Of a stretch of DNA of 64,000 nt, positions 33,739 through 43,270 are shown piece after piece (within the stretch, counting starts at the first letter, position 1; each line of letters begins with the position of its first letter). This DNA is from Aeoliella straminimaris. GTDB taxonomy: Bacteria > Planctomycetota > Planctomycetia > Pirellulales > Lacipirellulaceae. The stretch is taken from assembly GCF_024054565.1 (NCBI RefSeq), contig NZ_JAMXLR010000090.1, positions 1 through 64,000 on the forward strand, read 5' to 3'. The notes below the pieces were generated by a model that did not search any database, was not told where the DNA came from, and saw nothing but the letters and a program-made list of their open reading frames with translations. The translations under genes were made by a program, and so were the position numbers.

Positions 33739-36700
33739 TCGAGTCGGTCAGCTCCACAGAAATCGTCGGCGCGTTGGTCGACGCGCTGCCGGTGTGCACT
33801 GGCACTAGCGTCGAAGGACGATGCGACCCCGATGCCTCCTGCAACAAAACGCTGGAAGAACGGCGCGTAGATATTTCCCTGTTGCGACCGCCATACAGCA
33901 GGTACAGCAGCCACGCCAGCAAACCGCACACGACACCGTAAAGTCCCAACTGGGCCACAAACACCATGGTGGTCGGCACGGCCAGACCGATGGCCATGAC
34001 CAGGCACATTCCCGCCAGCAACGCTGGCGGCTTGCGCAGCGCAGGCACGTACACCAGTCCCAACACGACGGCCAACGCCGCTGCCGAGGCGGATAGTATC
34101 AGCAACTCGCGACGGACTAGCGTGACCTCCAACTTGGCGTCGGGGCTGGTGCGATACAGCATGGCGTGCTCGCCCGAGGTGGGCCGGAACGAGGCTGGTT
34201 GCGCACCGACCCATTGTTCGAGCTCGGCCGTATTCTTCTCGCTCTCGCTACGCCAATCGCCGTCCGACCAATGAGTCTGGAAGGCCGGCACCAACCAACT
34301 GGGCGCGCTGACAGCGTGGTATTGCACCGGGGCGATCACCTGCCAGAAAAGCGGGGTCGAATCGCTGCCCGCCAGCCGAGGACGTTGCGTCGTGACCTGC
34401 GTGAACCACCCCAACTTACATGGCAAGCGGTACTTCAACTCGAGGGTATGGTAGGTGGACGATGGCCGAGCAACCAGCGGCACGTCGATCGAGCGTCCCT
34501 GAAGTCGCCAGTCGTTTGTCGGCATGCCATCCAGCACCACCTGAAAGTCGACACCCGCGGGTGTATCGCCGGGCAGCTCGATCTTGGCACGTTCGGCGGT
34601 GCCATGAAATTGAAAGCAGGTCCGCAGTTGCTGCATATTGGGGGTCAGCCAGGTTTCGACCCACACCCGGTCGATTTCCAACCGATCGGCCACGGCACTT
34701 TGCCCCACCAGCTTCAGGGGCAGGAAGTTGGTGCGCTGGGGCGCGAACAGAATGCTGGTCGATTCCTCGACCGTGGGCTTGGCCTGCCAACCGGAACCAC
34801 CCGTGGCGGCAAAAGTCTGCCCTTCGGAACTCGCCAGCCGCACGGTGTGTCCATCGAACTCCGCCACGGGCACGGTGCGGCCGGCGTACTCGGCATTGGG
34901 CACCGTAAGGAACGACAGCGTGGGACTCTCGCCTGTGGACTGGGGGGAATCGAGAAAGTATCGGGCCAGCACGCGGAACTTACCCAACCGGGGATGCCCC
35001 AGGGCGATGCGCACTTCGGGCACGGTGGGCAATCGCGATGGCAGATCGGCATCCGAGGGAGGAACCTCCAGCTCGACGCCCACCTCGCTGGTGCTACGGC
35101 CGCCGGCAGGCAGCAACTCCAGCTCGACGATGCTCACCCCACTGGGGCAGGCCAGGTACAGGCCGCTAATAGGTTGATGCCGGACGTCGAACTCGAAGGT
35201 TTGCTCCACTTCGATTTCGCCCGCGTTCATGCCGACATCGGAATGACTCTGCACGACAATCCGCCGCGGCCGCTGCGACTTCTCGGCAGCGAACGCCAAC
35301 ACCGAGTCGCCCGCCATCGCAAGCGATGGCACCACGCCCCGATAGCGAAACTGCTGACCGGGGGGCAACCCGGCACGCAAATCGTCTCCGTCTTCGATCG
35401 GCACGGCAGCCAGCCCCCTGCTCTGTCCGGCGTCGGGCGTGAGCTGCAAACTGGTATCGGCCAGCACCGTAAGCTCGCTGGGATTGATGACCAACTGGTT
35501 CACCGGTTGATCCAATCCAGGAGCCAACGATGGCAAGTCGAGCACAAAGTGATCGGCCTCTTCCGGCTTCCAAGTACGGCGCAACTCCAACGTGACCTTG
35601 GGTTGCCGCGAAGTAGCAAACGCGGAGGAGAATCCGAAGTAGTCGGCTTTCTGATTCTCCCCCGAATCGCGCGGACCAAATGTTTCCAGATCAGGAGGCC
35701 CGCCCGACTCCTGGGTGCCCTCCAGGTTGATGGTCGAGGTAGACAGGTGTTCCCAGCCAGCCAGCTTGAATCGCGGGGCAAACGGCACCCGCTGCGATCG
35801 TCCACCTTCGATGCGGTAGTCGACCTCCATCTGCAGCAAAGCTTCGTTGGGATTGATGGTCAATTCGTAGCTAGGCGTGGCCACCACTCGCTGCTCGCGA
35901 GACATGAGCGTCACGGGCAACGACCAGGGTTGCCTGGCGAACCGCAGCGCCATGGTCAATTCGTCGACGCTCGGTGCGTCTTTCATCCAAGATAGGTCAA
36001 GTTCCGCCGGATGGATCAGCCGCACCGTATCGGTCGGGTCACAGCGAACCTGCCAGGTGTCGTCCACCTCCACGGCCACCTCACCATCCTGCGGTAGCGC
36101 ACCCAGCACCTCGAATCCCGAGAGTTCGAGCGTCATGTTCTTGTCACCGGCCGGCAGCAGCTCGATCGTATCGATGATCACAGTCGCCGGCTTATTCTGG
36201 TCGGCTGGCAAAGTTACCCGAAGCTCGGATCCCTGCGGGTTGCTCCCTGCTTCCTCTCCTGTCGACGAAGCATCACGAAGCGTCGTGATCGACACATTGG
36301 AAGGAGGTGTTCCACTGGGATTGTGATGTGCTCCCGGTGGCAGGCGGACAATGAATTCGCGGAACGACGGGCCGAAGCTCTCCACGGTGATCTGTGCTCG
36401 CGACCGCACATTGCGGCCACCAATCGACACAAACACTTTGGTCGTGGCGGTCAGCATCGATTCGGCCTCGATGTTTTCGTCCGAGCTGTCGACCCAACTG
36501 ACCGACGATTCGCCAGCGATACCTTCGGCTTCGACCCGCGTGCCGCCGGCGGCTAGCGACGTGCTGCGGAGCCTGACCCCTTGGCTGGCGATAACCGACT
36601 GCAGCGACCGAGTGGAGACCAGGACGAGCGAACCCTTGGTTGCCCGCGGCGCCAGCAACTTCAACGACGCCCGCCCTCCATCGCGCTGCACAGGCACTAT

Positions 36701-37351
36701 CAGATCCATGTGCACAACCACCGTCTGTCCGGCGTCGCCGGAAAGCTGGGCAAAGTAGCCTCCCCGACTCGCATCGTAGCGTAAAAAACGTTTCGCCTGC
36801 CCTGCCGGCGACTCGGGCAACTCGCGCAGCAGCGCGCCGGCCAACGACAGTGGCACCTCGGTGGTGCCCGACTCGTGTAGCGTGATACTCAGTTCGGTGT
36901 GCAAGGAAGCATGATCGTCTTCCAACGAGCCCACTAATCGCAATTCATCCAGCGTCGGCTGATTGGCGGCCTGCTTGGTTTCGGAGGAGAGAGCCTGCTG
37001 CTGCTTCCACACCCGCATGAACTCGTCGAACGACATGTTCAGCACCGGTTGCGGCTGCCCATCGGGGCCCAGCAGCAGGAAAGTGTCGGGCCCCACCCGT
37101 TCTATCTTGCCCGACAGTTCCTGAAATACGGGCGAGACGGGCTTCGAGGGCTCCTCGGCCGCTGGGCTAGCTTCGTCGGCGGTGGCCGTCGATTCCGCTT
37201 CCATGGCAGCGTCCGCTGGGCTCGATGCGGCGGGTTCGTCCTGGCTGCGAGCTGGCGGTGACAGGCACAGCCCCAGCACGACCAGAGCGGCCAGCACCGC
37301 GGGCGGCGAATGTCGTGCTCGTGGGCCGCGTATCAACACAGTACCAGCCAC
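33731..37351 (-). CDS. Giant secreted/membrane protein, partner of the 2172-aa protein, 1206 aa
   Basis: No known family. N-terminal hydrophobic signal (residues 17-34, AVLAALVVLGLCLSPPA), an Ala/Glu/Asp-rich linker (38-75), then SGKIERVGPDTFLLLGPDGQ and a DEFMRVWKQQQ helix, a long beta-strand region to about residue 1075, and three to four membrane helices at about 1080-1155 (LLILSASAAALAVVLGLVY, LAGMCLVMAIGLAVPTTMVF, LGLYGVVCGLLAWLLYLLYG). A basic, Ser-rich tail of about 50 residues follows. The bulk is therefore expected outside the cytoplasmic membrane. The GTG at 37351 is used as start without a visible ribosome binding site; a slightly later start is possible. It precedes and overlaps the 2172-residue gene, and 246 bases upstream lies an inositol-monophosphatase-family gene on the same strand. 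Function unknown. Confidence 0.83.
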   Translation of the reverse strand: MAGTVLIRGPRARHSPPAVLAALVVLGLCLSPPARSQDEPAASSPADAAMEAESTATADEASPAAEEPSKPVSPVFQELSGKIERVGPDTFLLLGPDGQPQPVLNMSFDEFMRVWKQQQALSSETKQAANQPTLDELRLVGSLEDDHASLHTELSITLHESGTTEVPLSLAGALLRELPESPAGQAKRFLRYDASRGGYFAQLSGDAGQTVVVHMDLIVPVQRDGGRASLKLLAPRATKGSLVLVSTRSLQSVIASQGVRLRSTSLAAGGTRVEAEGIAGESSVSWVDSSDENIEAESMLTATTKVFVSIGGRNVRSRAQITVESFGPSFREFIVRLPPGAHHNPSGTPPSNVSITTLRDASSTGEEAGSNPQGSELRVTLPADQNKPATVIIDTIELLPAGDKNMTLELSGFEVLGALPQDGEVAVEVDDTWQVRCDPTDTVRLIHPAELDLSWMKDAPSVDELTMALRFARQPWSLPVTLMSREQRVVATPSYELTINPNEALLQMEVDYRIEGGRSQRVPFAPRFKLAGWEHLSTSTINLEGTQESGGPPDLETFGPRDSGENQKADYFGFSSAFATSRQPKVTLELRRTWKPEEADHFVLDLPSLAPGLDQPVNQLVINPSELTVLADTSLQLTPDAGQSRGLAAVPIEDGDDLRAGLPPGQQFRYRGVVPSLAMAGDSVLAFAAEKSQRPRRIVVQSHSDVGMNAGEIEVEQTFEFDVRHQPISGLYLACPSGVSIVELELLPAGGRSTSEVGVELEVPPSDADLPSRLPTVPEVRIALGHPRLGKFRVLARYFLDSPQSTGESPTLSFLTVPNAEYAGRTVPVAEFDGHTVRLASSEGQTFAATGGSGWQAKPTVEESTSILFAPQRTNFLPLKLVGQSAVADRLEIDRVWVETWLTPNMQQLRTCFQFHGTAERAKIELPGDTPAGVDFQVVLDGMPTNDWRLQGRSIDVPLVARPSSTYHTLELKYRLPCKLGWFTQVTTQRPRLAGSDSTPLFWQVIAPVQYHAVSAPSWLVPAFQTHWSDGDWRSESEKNTAELEQWVGAQPASFRPTSGEHAMLYRTSPDAKLEVTLVRRELLILSASAAALAVVLGLVYVPALRKPPALLAGMCLVMAIGLAVPTTMVFVAQLGLYGVVCGLLAWLLYLLYGGRNREISTRRSSSVLLQEASGSHRPSTLVPVHTGSASTNAPTISVELTDSNA

Positions 37352-37597
37352 TGGGTAATGGGAGCGTAACGAAAAGGATGAGAAGGCAACCGCGACCCGT
37401 GGTGCGGGCCGGTTTTTGAGCCAATCCCCCCTCGAGTCAGTCGGCTCTACAGGCTGCGGTATGCAGGTGCGTTCCGACCTCCCATTCTAGTCAGCTTGCC
37501 ACCGACAAAAAAGCAATTCGGAGTCGGATTACCCGTCGCTCGACTACGGAAAAACCTAAAAATACCGGTCGAATGGCAAATACAGCCCTCCGTGCGG

Positions 37598-38419
37598 CTA
37601 TCGGTTAACCGGTCGCGCGCCCGATTGCTGCAGCACCTGCACCAAATCGTCCTGCACGCCGGGGGCGGCAGCCACCAAATGGGCCGAAGCGAGGTCGAAT
37701 TCGCCGCCATCGCTAGCAGTGACGATGCCCCCGGCCTCGCGAACCAGCAGCACGCCAGCGGCCACGTCCCAGGGATGAATGTACCGGGCCCAGTGAGCGT
37801 CCAGTACGCCCTGGGCCACGTAGGCCAGATTTAGTGCCGCTGAGCCCAGGCGACGGATCGCCCGACAACGGCCCACCATCGACACAAAATCCAGCACATC
37901 AGGCGAATCGGTCTTGGCCTGCGGAGGCAGGCTCATAGCCACCAGGGCATCGCTGAGTTGTTCGGTAGTGCGAACGCGGATCGGCTCATCGCCCAACCAG
38001 GCTCCTCCGCCGCGGGCAGCCGCGTACACCCGTTCGTGTAGCGGGTCGTAGATCACGCCAGCGGCTAGTTCGCCACCGGTGGTTACGGCCACCGACACGG
38101 CAAATGCCGGGAAATCGTGCACATAGTTGGTGGTTCCGTCCAACGGATCGACCACCCAGCAGTGCGGTTGGCTGAGCAGCGGGCGAATGTCGCCAGGGTT
38201 CTCCTCGCCGAGAAATGCGTGATCGGGGTAATGGTGGGCAACCACCTCGGCGATCGCCTTCTGCGAAGCCAGATCCGCATCGGTCACCAGATCGGCAGGC
38301 GACTTTTCGCGTGTTTTGAATTTTCCCCGCCACTCCAGCAGCTTGGCCCCGCCTGCTTTGGCGGCCTCCACAGCAACTTCTAACAACTCGGCATGGGGAG
38401 AATCGATGGCGGAATACAT
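37598..38419 (-). CDS. Inositol monophosphatase family protein, 273 aa
   Basis: Metal-dependent phosphatase of the IMPase/SuhB/CysQ superfamily. Motif DPLDGTTNY at residues 91-99 with metal ligands Asp91 and Asp94, GEEN with Glu72/Glu73 upstream, VTDADLASQKAI (45-56) and the C-terminal HPWDVAAGVLLVREAGG, where Asp completes the metal site. Length normal. Substrate may be myo-inositol-1-phosphate, another sugar phosphate or PAP; these cannot be told apart here. It is transcribed toward the giant-protein pair with a 246-base gap, so an operon is possible. No recognisable Shine-Dalgarno site. Confidence 0.93.
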   Translation of the reverse strand: MYSAIDSPHAELLEVAVEAAKAGGAKLLEWRGKFKTREKSPADLVTDADLASQKAIAEVVAHHYPDHAFLGEENPGDIRPLLSQPHCWVVDPLDGTTNYVHDFPAFAVSVAVTTGGELAAGVIYDPLHERVYAAARGGGAWLGDEPIRVRTTEQLSDALVAMSLPPQAKTDSPDVLDFVSMVGRCRAIRRLGSAALNLAYVAQGVLDAHWARYIHPWDVAAGVLLVREAGGIVTASDGGEFDLASAHLVAAAPGVQDDLVQVLQQSGARPVNR

Positions 38420-38894
38420 GGCAACGCGGGGTCAAAAGGAGGTGTCGCACCTGGCAAGCTCCGCCAATCTTACCGCGACCCGCAAAAAACTCACATGCCC
38501 TTCAGGTTCCACGAGAGAGCCGTCTCGCCCTAAGTAGTTTGCTCGCCGCAACTAAGGACATTTTGATAAAATGGGCAATTAACCAACCCTTCAAACTTCT
38601 TCATAATTCTCTGGACACGGCCGTCCGTATGAGTATCATTACGTGTGGAACGTGAGACGTGGTTTGATGGTCACGGATCGTGTACTCAACCGCTATTTGC
38701 GGTCGGGCGATTGCCTAATCTCCATCATCCCTGACTCCGCGTCATCGGCCTCTTCTCTGTTCCGGCCCCGTCGCTTCACTCCGGTGTTCGGCGGGGTTTT
38801 TTTATTGGCTTTGCAGTAGACTCACTGCATGGCCGCGCTGTTAATGTTCTCTCGACGATCTCTCTCTACTTAGCATCAGCAGGCTTCGACGCGC
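38420..38894. other. Intergenic region with terminator but no upstream gene
   Basis: No coding sequence supported. AT-rich at 38555-38640 (ATTTTGATAAAATGGGC could hold a -10), then short local hairpins including CACGGATCGTG (38672-38682) and ACCGCTATTTGCGGT (38689-38703), and a rho-independent terminator at 38766-38803. Taken together this suggests a plus-strand non-coding transcript of roughly 200-240 bases, or a leader with attenuator for the gene at 38895. Confidence 0.45.
38766..38803 (+). terminator. Rho-independent terminator ending a candidate non-coding RNA or leader
   Basis: CCCCGTCG (38766-38773) pairs with CGGCGGGG (38789-38796), one G-T pair included, with an inner CAC/GTG stem, and is followed directly by seven T. 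It is oriented with the plus strand, yet the nearest plus-strand gene upstream ends at 27110 and the next begins 91 bases downstream. Confidence 0.75.
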
Positions 38895-39551
38895 ATGTGG
38901 CAATGGGACGGAAGCATCGCAACCGTTGACCTCAACTCGATTCAACTCGTGGTGTCCCCCGCAGCTGACGAACGCCATGTGCAGGTGAAGACGCGCGACG
39001 GGCTCTTGCTGACCACACTGTGGGATATGCCGGCGGTCAGCGCCGCGCCGCTAGTAGATGCATACGTTCGTGATGACGATTTGGTTTGCTTGGTTGCACC
39101 GACGGAATCTTTTCCGTTCCACACCCAACTTTATTGGACACTCCGCAACGTCGAAACGTTGCCCACGCCGCTCGTCGCCCTGTCGCTACTGGTGGCCGTG
39201 CGAACCGATCTGCTGGACACCCATCCCACGATTGATGTCACGACCGAAGCGGCCATTCGCTCCTCCAACGTGATAAGCGTACTGGGTGGCCCCGCTTATG
39301 TTGCTTCGTTGCGTGAGGATCTCACCCTCGTCGACTTTGCCACGGCCGAAGACTGCCAGCGGCAGTACGTGCACACCGACGACGACGGGCACAGCAAGAT
39401 TCAGCGGACGCTATTCGGGCACTTCCTCGAAAAAGGCGTCATCCGCAGCGGGCGGCTGTTCGCCGCGTTGCATGTGGGCGACGTCGCCGAGCCGCAAGCG
39501 GCTGCCGTGTGCCAGGAACTGGCCGCCACCGAGTTGCCGCTCACAACGTAG
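38895..39551 (+). CDS. Hypothetical protein, 218 aa
   Basis: Not recognised. Soluble, without signal peptide, acidic. It begins MWQWDGSIATVDLNSIQLVV, a beta-hairpin-like start, and contains PFHTQLYWTLRNVETL then TPLVALSLLVAVRTDLLDTH, followed by an alpha-beta region (VISVLGGPAYVASLREDLTL) and HTDDDGHSKIQRTLFGHFLE. The N-terminal and central parts could form two related beta domains. Only a weak AGG precedes the start. It follows the terminator at 38766-38803 by 91 bases and is convergent with the next gene, nine bases away. No role can be inferred from context. Confidence 0.78.
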   Translation: MWQWDGSIATVDLNSIQLVVSPAADERHVQVKTRDGLLLTTLWDMPAVSAAPLVDAYVRDDDLVCLVAPTESFPFHTQLYWTLRNVETLPTPLVALSLLVAVRTDLLDTHPTIDVTTEAAIRSSNVISVLGGPAYVASLREDLTLVDFATAEDCQRQYVHTDDDGHSKIQRTLFGHFLEKGVIRSGRLFAALHVGDVAEPQAAAVCQELAATELPLTT

Positions 39552-39560
39552 CAACGCTCT

Positions 39561-40871
39561 TCACCTGCCGCCCAACAGCGGTGGCACGGTCAGCCGTGGA
39601 TTGGCGCTGCGGCGGTCGCCCAGGTCGACGAAACGCTGGCTCCCGCGACTCTGCACCTGATACTTCTCACCGTTCACGGGATTGGTATTGTTGGTCGGCG
39701 GCGCCACACCGAGGGCATCGGACAACAAGGTCAGCCATCCCTGGATCCTGCCGCGATCGCTGGCCAGTTCGCGCTGGGCGAGTGTCAGGCTGTTATTCAG
39801 CACGAACAAATGGTTGGCGAACCAGGGAAAATCGTCCGTCTGCTCGTTGGCACGTAGCAAGCGGTCGCACTCAACCAGGTGCTTCGACCGCTCATGAAAC
39901 GGCTGATCGGCAACTGCTATGATCTCGCGCATATATTCCAGGTAGGCCGCTTCGTCGGCATCCACCTGCTCGACCTCCGCCTGGCGGAGCGTCTCGTAGA
40001 CGCCGTCTGCTCGCAGCTGGCTCCGTTCTTCCAACGTAAACAGCAGGTCACACAGATGCAGCCGTAGCCCTTCGTAGGTGGCGATCGCCAGCGCCCGTTC
40101 GCGCACTAGCGTTTCCTTGACTGACGGCCACGGATTGACGCTCTCCTGCAATATGGCATGCAGAGTTGTTAAGTCGTCTCGGGTAACGCCGGGGCGATTG
40201 GCAAACGCTTCGAGGACCAGCAGCGCCTCGCTGCGCAACTGCGCGGCCTGCACCCGAGCCTCCACGTGATGCGACTCAGCCAGCCAATCGGTCCACTTCC
40301 AGGCAGCCGCCAGTCGAGCCAACGCCACTTCGTCGTTCGATCCGAAGTGGTACAGCGAGTCGACCAGCAGCAACCGACAACCGGCCGCCACGCGATAGAC
40401 GAACGTCAGATCGTTGAAGTAACCATGCTCCAGGCGAATCTCGAAGTCGCAATCGGGCAGCCCGGTCGCTTCGTCCACGGCGGCCGTCTGGTTGACCCAC
40501 TTGGCTCCCAGCGCGCCACTCTCGCTATGGATGAATGTCGCATCCGCTACCGGCACCGCTTCCAGGAAGGCCTGGGTCTGTTCATTGATCCTGGTGATCG
40601 TTTCCAACTGCGGAAGTGCATCCTCGAGCGCTACCGCCGCATTCTGATGAGCGAGAACGGGGTCTTCATTCAGGTGCTCGGGCAACCCGCGCGACAGTTC
40701 GACCAGGCGAAACTCCTCCCGCAGGGCCGAGTGGCTACTCGACCGCACCCCTGGCAGTTCGGCCGCCCGGTCCAGCAACTCATCCAGCGTCTGGTTGTCG
40801 TCGCGGCAGCCCGTCAGCGCAGCGACCAGCCCCACGAAGAGCAATCCGCGATGAATTCGGTCGACTCGCAT
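39561..40871 (-). CDS. Putative lipoprotein of unknown function, 436 aa
   Basis: The start at 40871 (MRVDRIHRGLLFVGL) gives a short signal ending in the lipobox VAALTGC, with the lipidated cysteine at position 22; a TTG five codons earlier is less likely. The mature part is helical and acidic, with Trp-rich AAWKWTDWLAES, repeated Ala/Leu/Glu helices and a Tyr-rich YLEYMREIIAVADQPFHERS segment. The C-terminus (GEKYQVQSRGSQRFVDLGDR) is Arg/Gly-rich. Expected to be anchored in a membrane facing the periplasm. No family is recognised. Transcribed away from the GH32 gene, with 235 bases between the two starts. Confidence 0.8.
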   Translation of the reverse strand: MRVDRIHRGLLFVGLVAALTGCRDDNQTLDELLDRAAELPGVRSSSHSALREEFRLVELSRGLPEHLNEDPVLAHQNAAVALEDALPQLETITRINEQTQAFLEAVPVADATFIHSESGALGAKWVNQTAAVDEATGLPDCDFEIRLEHGYFNDLTFVYRVAAGCRLLLVDSLYHFGSNDEVALARLAAAWKWTDWLAESHHVEARVQAAQLRSEALLVLEAFANRPGVTRDDLTTLHAILQESVNPWPSVKETLVRERALAIATYEGLRLHLCDLLFTLEERSQLRADGVYETLRQAEVEQVDADEAAYLEYMREIIAVADQPFHERSKHLVECDRLLRANEQTDDFPWFANHLFVLNNSLTLAQRELASDRGRIQGWLTLLSDALGVAPPTNNTNPVNGEKYQVQSRGSQRFVDLGDRRSANPRLTVPPLLGGR

Positions 40872-41106
40872 GGGCACACAGCACAAGATGAATAGGGACG
40901 GCCATATCCGGCCGCGAATCGTATCGCCGATGCCAGCATCGCCACAAGAGGAATTGCCGAGTGATTGCGGCCCCGCAGGCCCAGGCCGACAGCGGTACTA
41001 GCATCGGCCGATCGCCGGCTCGTTTTCCCGCACCCAGGGTCAGAAACCCCGAAAACCAGCTACACTGGAGACTCATTCCTCTAGATTCGACCCCCTGCAG
41101 GCGACC

Positions 41107-43113
41107 ATGCGTATTACCCCCTCTCTGCTATTGCTGCTATTGTCGCTGACCACCGGTACCGCTAGCGGTGCCGAACCGCTATTTGAGAATTCCGGTTTCG
41201 AGTCCGGCACGCTCGCCAATTGGACCGCCCAGGGCGAGGCCTTCGCCATCCAGCCGACCAAGGGCGACAATCCTGCGGTCCGCGGTCGGGAGAGCAGCTG
41301 GCACGACGGCGAGTACTGGATCGGTGGCTACGAAGCTTACACCAATCGCGCCGGTGAACCCGGCGATACCCGAGGCGATCAGCTTACCGGAACACTCACT
41401 TCCCGCGAATTCGTTGTCGGCCAGCGGTACATCAGCTTTCTTGTCTCGGGTGGACGGCAGCCGGGCAAGCTGGGAGTACGACTGAAGGTCGGCAGCGAAG
41501 AGGTCGAACTGGCCACGGGCAACGACTCCGAATCGCTGGCCCGCTGCAACGCCGATGTCAGCCGGTTCCAGGGTCAGCGGGCCCAGTTAATCGTGTTCGA
41601 TGACTCCACGGGTCAATGGGGCCACATCAATGTCGACGCCTTCGTGGCGTCGCCCACCCCCCTGCCCGACGACGCGCAGCAGTTTGCCTTCTCCAAGAGT
41701 GTCCGGGCCGAGTCGTATGACGACATCGATTACTCCGAGCCGCTGCGGCCGCAGTTCCATTTTTCGTCCGGCCGCAACTGGATTAACGATCCCAATGGCA
41801 TGGTGTACGACGGGGAGAAGTATCACCTGTTCTTCCAGCACAATCCGCGGGGCACACAGTGGGGCAACATGACCTGGGGGCATGCCACGAGCCCCGACAT
41901 GCTGCACTGGACCCAACTGCCGCACGCCCTGCTGCCGTACCGAGTCGATGGGCGGAGCGGCACCATCTACTCTGGCACCGTGGTGGTCGATCACAACAAC
42001 AGCCTGGGCGTCCAACAAGGCGATGTGCCCACGCTGTGTGCGTTCTTCACATTCGCCAGCCAGCCGCGGTTCTATCAGGCCATGGCCTACAGCACCGATC
42101 GCGGCGCCACCTGGACCTACTGGAACGAAGGTCGCCCCGTGGTCGATAACCAGGGTTTCGACTCCGGCGAGCGCGACCCCAAGGTGTTCTGGCACCAGCC
42201 CAGCAAGCAGTGGGTCATGCTGCTGTGGGTGCAGCAGAACCCTGGCCGGGTCCGTTTCTTTACCTCGGACAATTTGACGGAGTGGAAGTTCGCCTCGGAT
42301 CTGATGCGCGACTGGGCGTTTGAGTGCATGGACTTCGTGTCGCTCGCCGTGGATGGAGATCCGCAGCACACCAAGGCCGTGATCTACGACGCCAGCTTCG
42401 ACTACGAAGTGGGCCATTTCGATGGCCGGCAGTTCCACACCGAGGCCGGCCCCTACGTGGCCGGCAGCGGAAACTTCTACGCCGCACAGACGTTCGCCAA
42501 TCAGCCGCAGCAGCGGGCCGTGCAAATCGGATGGATGCGGGGCCATCCCAACTTGCCAGAGCTATACGGCCTGCCATTCAACGGACAGATGACATTCCCC
42601 TGCGAGCTCAGCCTGCACACACATGCCGACGGACCGCGGCTGCACGTATGGCCGATCAAGGAGATCGAGTCGCTCATGCGGTCGTCCTTCACCAAGTCGA
42701 ATGTCGAGTTAAGCGAGGGCGACAACCTGCTGGCGGACGTCACTTCGCTCGATCTGGTCGACCTTGAGATCGACTTCGACCCGGGTACGGCCGAGCAAAT
42801 CGTGTTCGACCTGGGCCACGCCGCGCTCCGCTACGACAGCCAGCAACAGGTGCTCAAGGTGCTCTCCATCGACGAGCTGGCCAACGTTCGCGAAACCGTG
42901 GCCATCCGCGATCTGGCCCCGCGCGACGGCTCAGTGAAGCTTCGTTTGCTGGTCGATCGCCTCACGGTGGAAGCCTATGCGTTTGGTGGCGAGAAGTTCC
43001 ACGCTTGCTACTACTCGCCGCTGGAAGACGACGAGGACGTGTCGATCACCACCACCGGCGGTACGGCCCAGGTGCACTCGTTTACCTTGCGGCAATTGAA
43101 GCCAGCCTGGTAG
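41107..43113 (+). CDS. Secreted glycoside hydrolase family 32 (levanase/fructanase type), 668 aa
   Basis: Hydrolyses beta-fructosyl bonds in sucrose, inulin or levan. Signal peptide at residues 1-22. An N-terminal beta-sandwich-like module (24-180, with FESGTLANWTAQGEAF and SREFVVGQRYISFLVSGG) precedes the catalytic five-bladed propeller. All three GH32 signature acids are present: nucleophile Asp228 in WINDPNG, transition-state stabiliser Asp357 in RDP, and acid/base Glu406 in FEC. The C-terminal beta-sandwich typical of GH32 spans about 545-665. Exo or endo action and the preferred fructan cannot be predicted by eye. No fructose transporter or kinase is adjacent. The S41 protease gene follows after 157 bases in the same direction. 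Confidence 0.96.
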   Translation: MRITPSLLLLLLSLTTGTASGAEPLFENSGFESGTLANWTAQGEAFAIQPTKGDNPAVRGRESSWHDGEYWIGGYEAYTNRAGEPGDTRGDQLTGTLTSREFVVGQRYISFLVSGGRQPGKLGVRLKVGSEEVELATGNDSESLARCNADVSRFQGQRAQLIVFDDSTGQWGHINVDAFVASPTPLPDDAQQFAFSKSVRAESYDDIDYSEPLRPQFHFSSGRNWINDPNGMVYDGEKYHLFFQHNPRGTQWGNMTWGHATSPDMLHWTQLPHALLPYRVDGRSGTIYSGTVVVDHNNSLGVQQGDVPTLCAFFTFASQPRFYQAMAYSTDRGATWTYWNEGRPVVDNQGFDSGERDPKVFWHQPSKQWVMLLWVQQNPGRVRFFTSDNLTEWKFASDLMRDWAFECMDFVSLAVDGDPQHTKAVIYDASFDYEVGHFDGRQFHTEAGPYVAGSGNFYAAQTFANQPQQRAVQIGWMRGHPNLPELYGLPFNGQMTFPCELSLHTHADGPRLHVWPIKEIESLMRSSFTKSNVELSEGDNLLADVTSLDLVDLEIDFDPGTAEQIVFDLGHAALRYDSQQQVLKVLSIDELANVRETVAIRDLAPRDGSVKLRLLVDRLTVEAYAFGGEKFHACYYSPLEDDEDVSITTTGGTAQVHSFTLRQLKPAW

Positions 43114-43270
43114 ATGCAGTGCCGCTGCCACACCAGGGCGGCTGTTTGGCAGGGGCATTTCTGGCCGGTATAATCACTGGTTCCCTTTCGCGGCAGCGTC
43201 AGCCAACAGGCGGACCAGGGCCAGCGGTTCGGCTGGCCACCCCTCGCAATCCTCCCCGTAGCGCACCCTT

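Noticed and set aside
34166..35995. A 609-codon open frame on the plus strand inside the giant protein gene
   Set aside because: Antisense shadow; His/Gly/Arg-rich sequence with no family motif, typical of high-GC reverse frames.
38555..38803. 6S RNA, SRP RNA, tmRNA or RNase P RNA
   Set aside because: No hallmark motif of these RNAs (for example the GGAA loop of SRP RNA or a tRNA-like end) was found.
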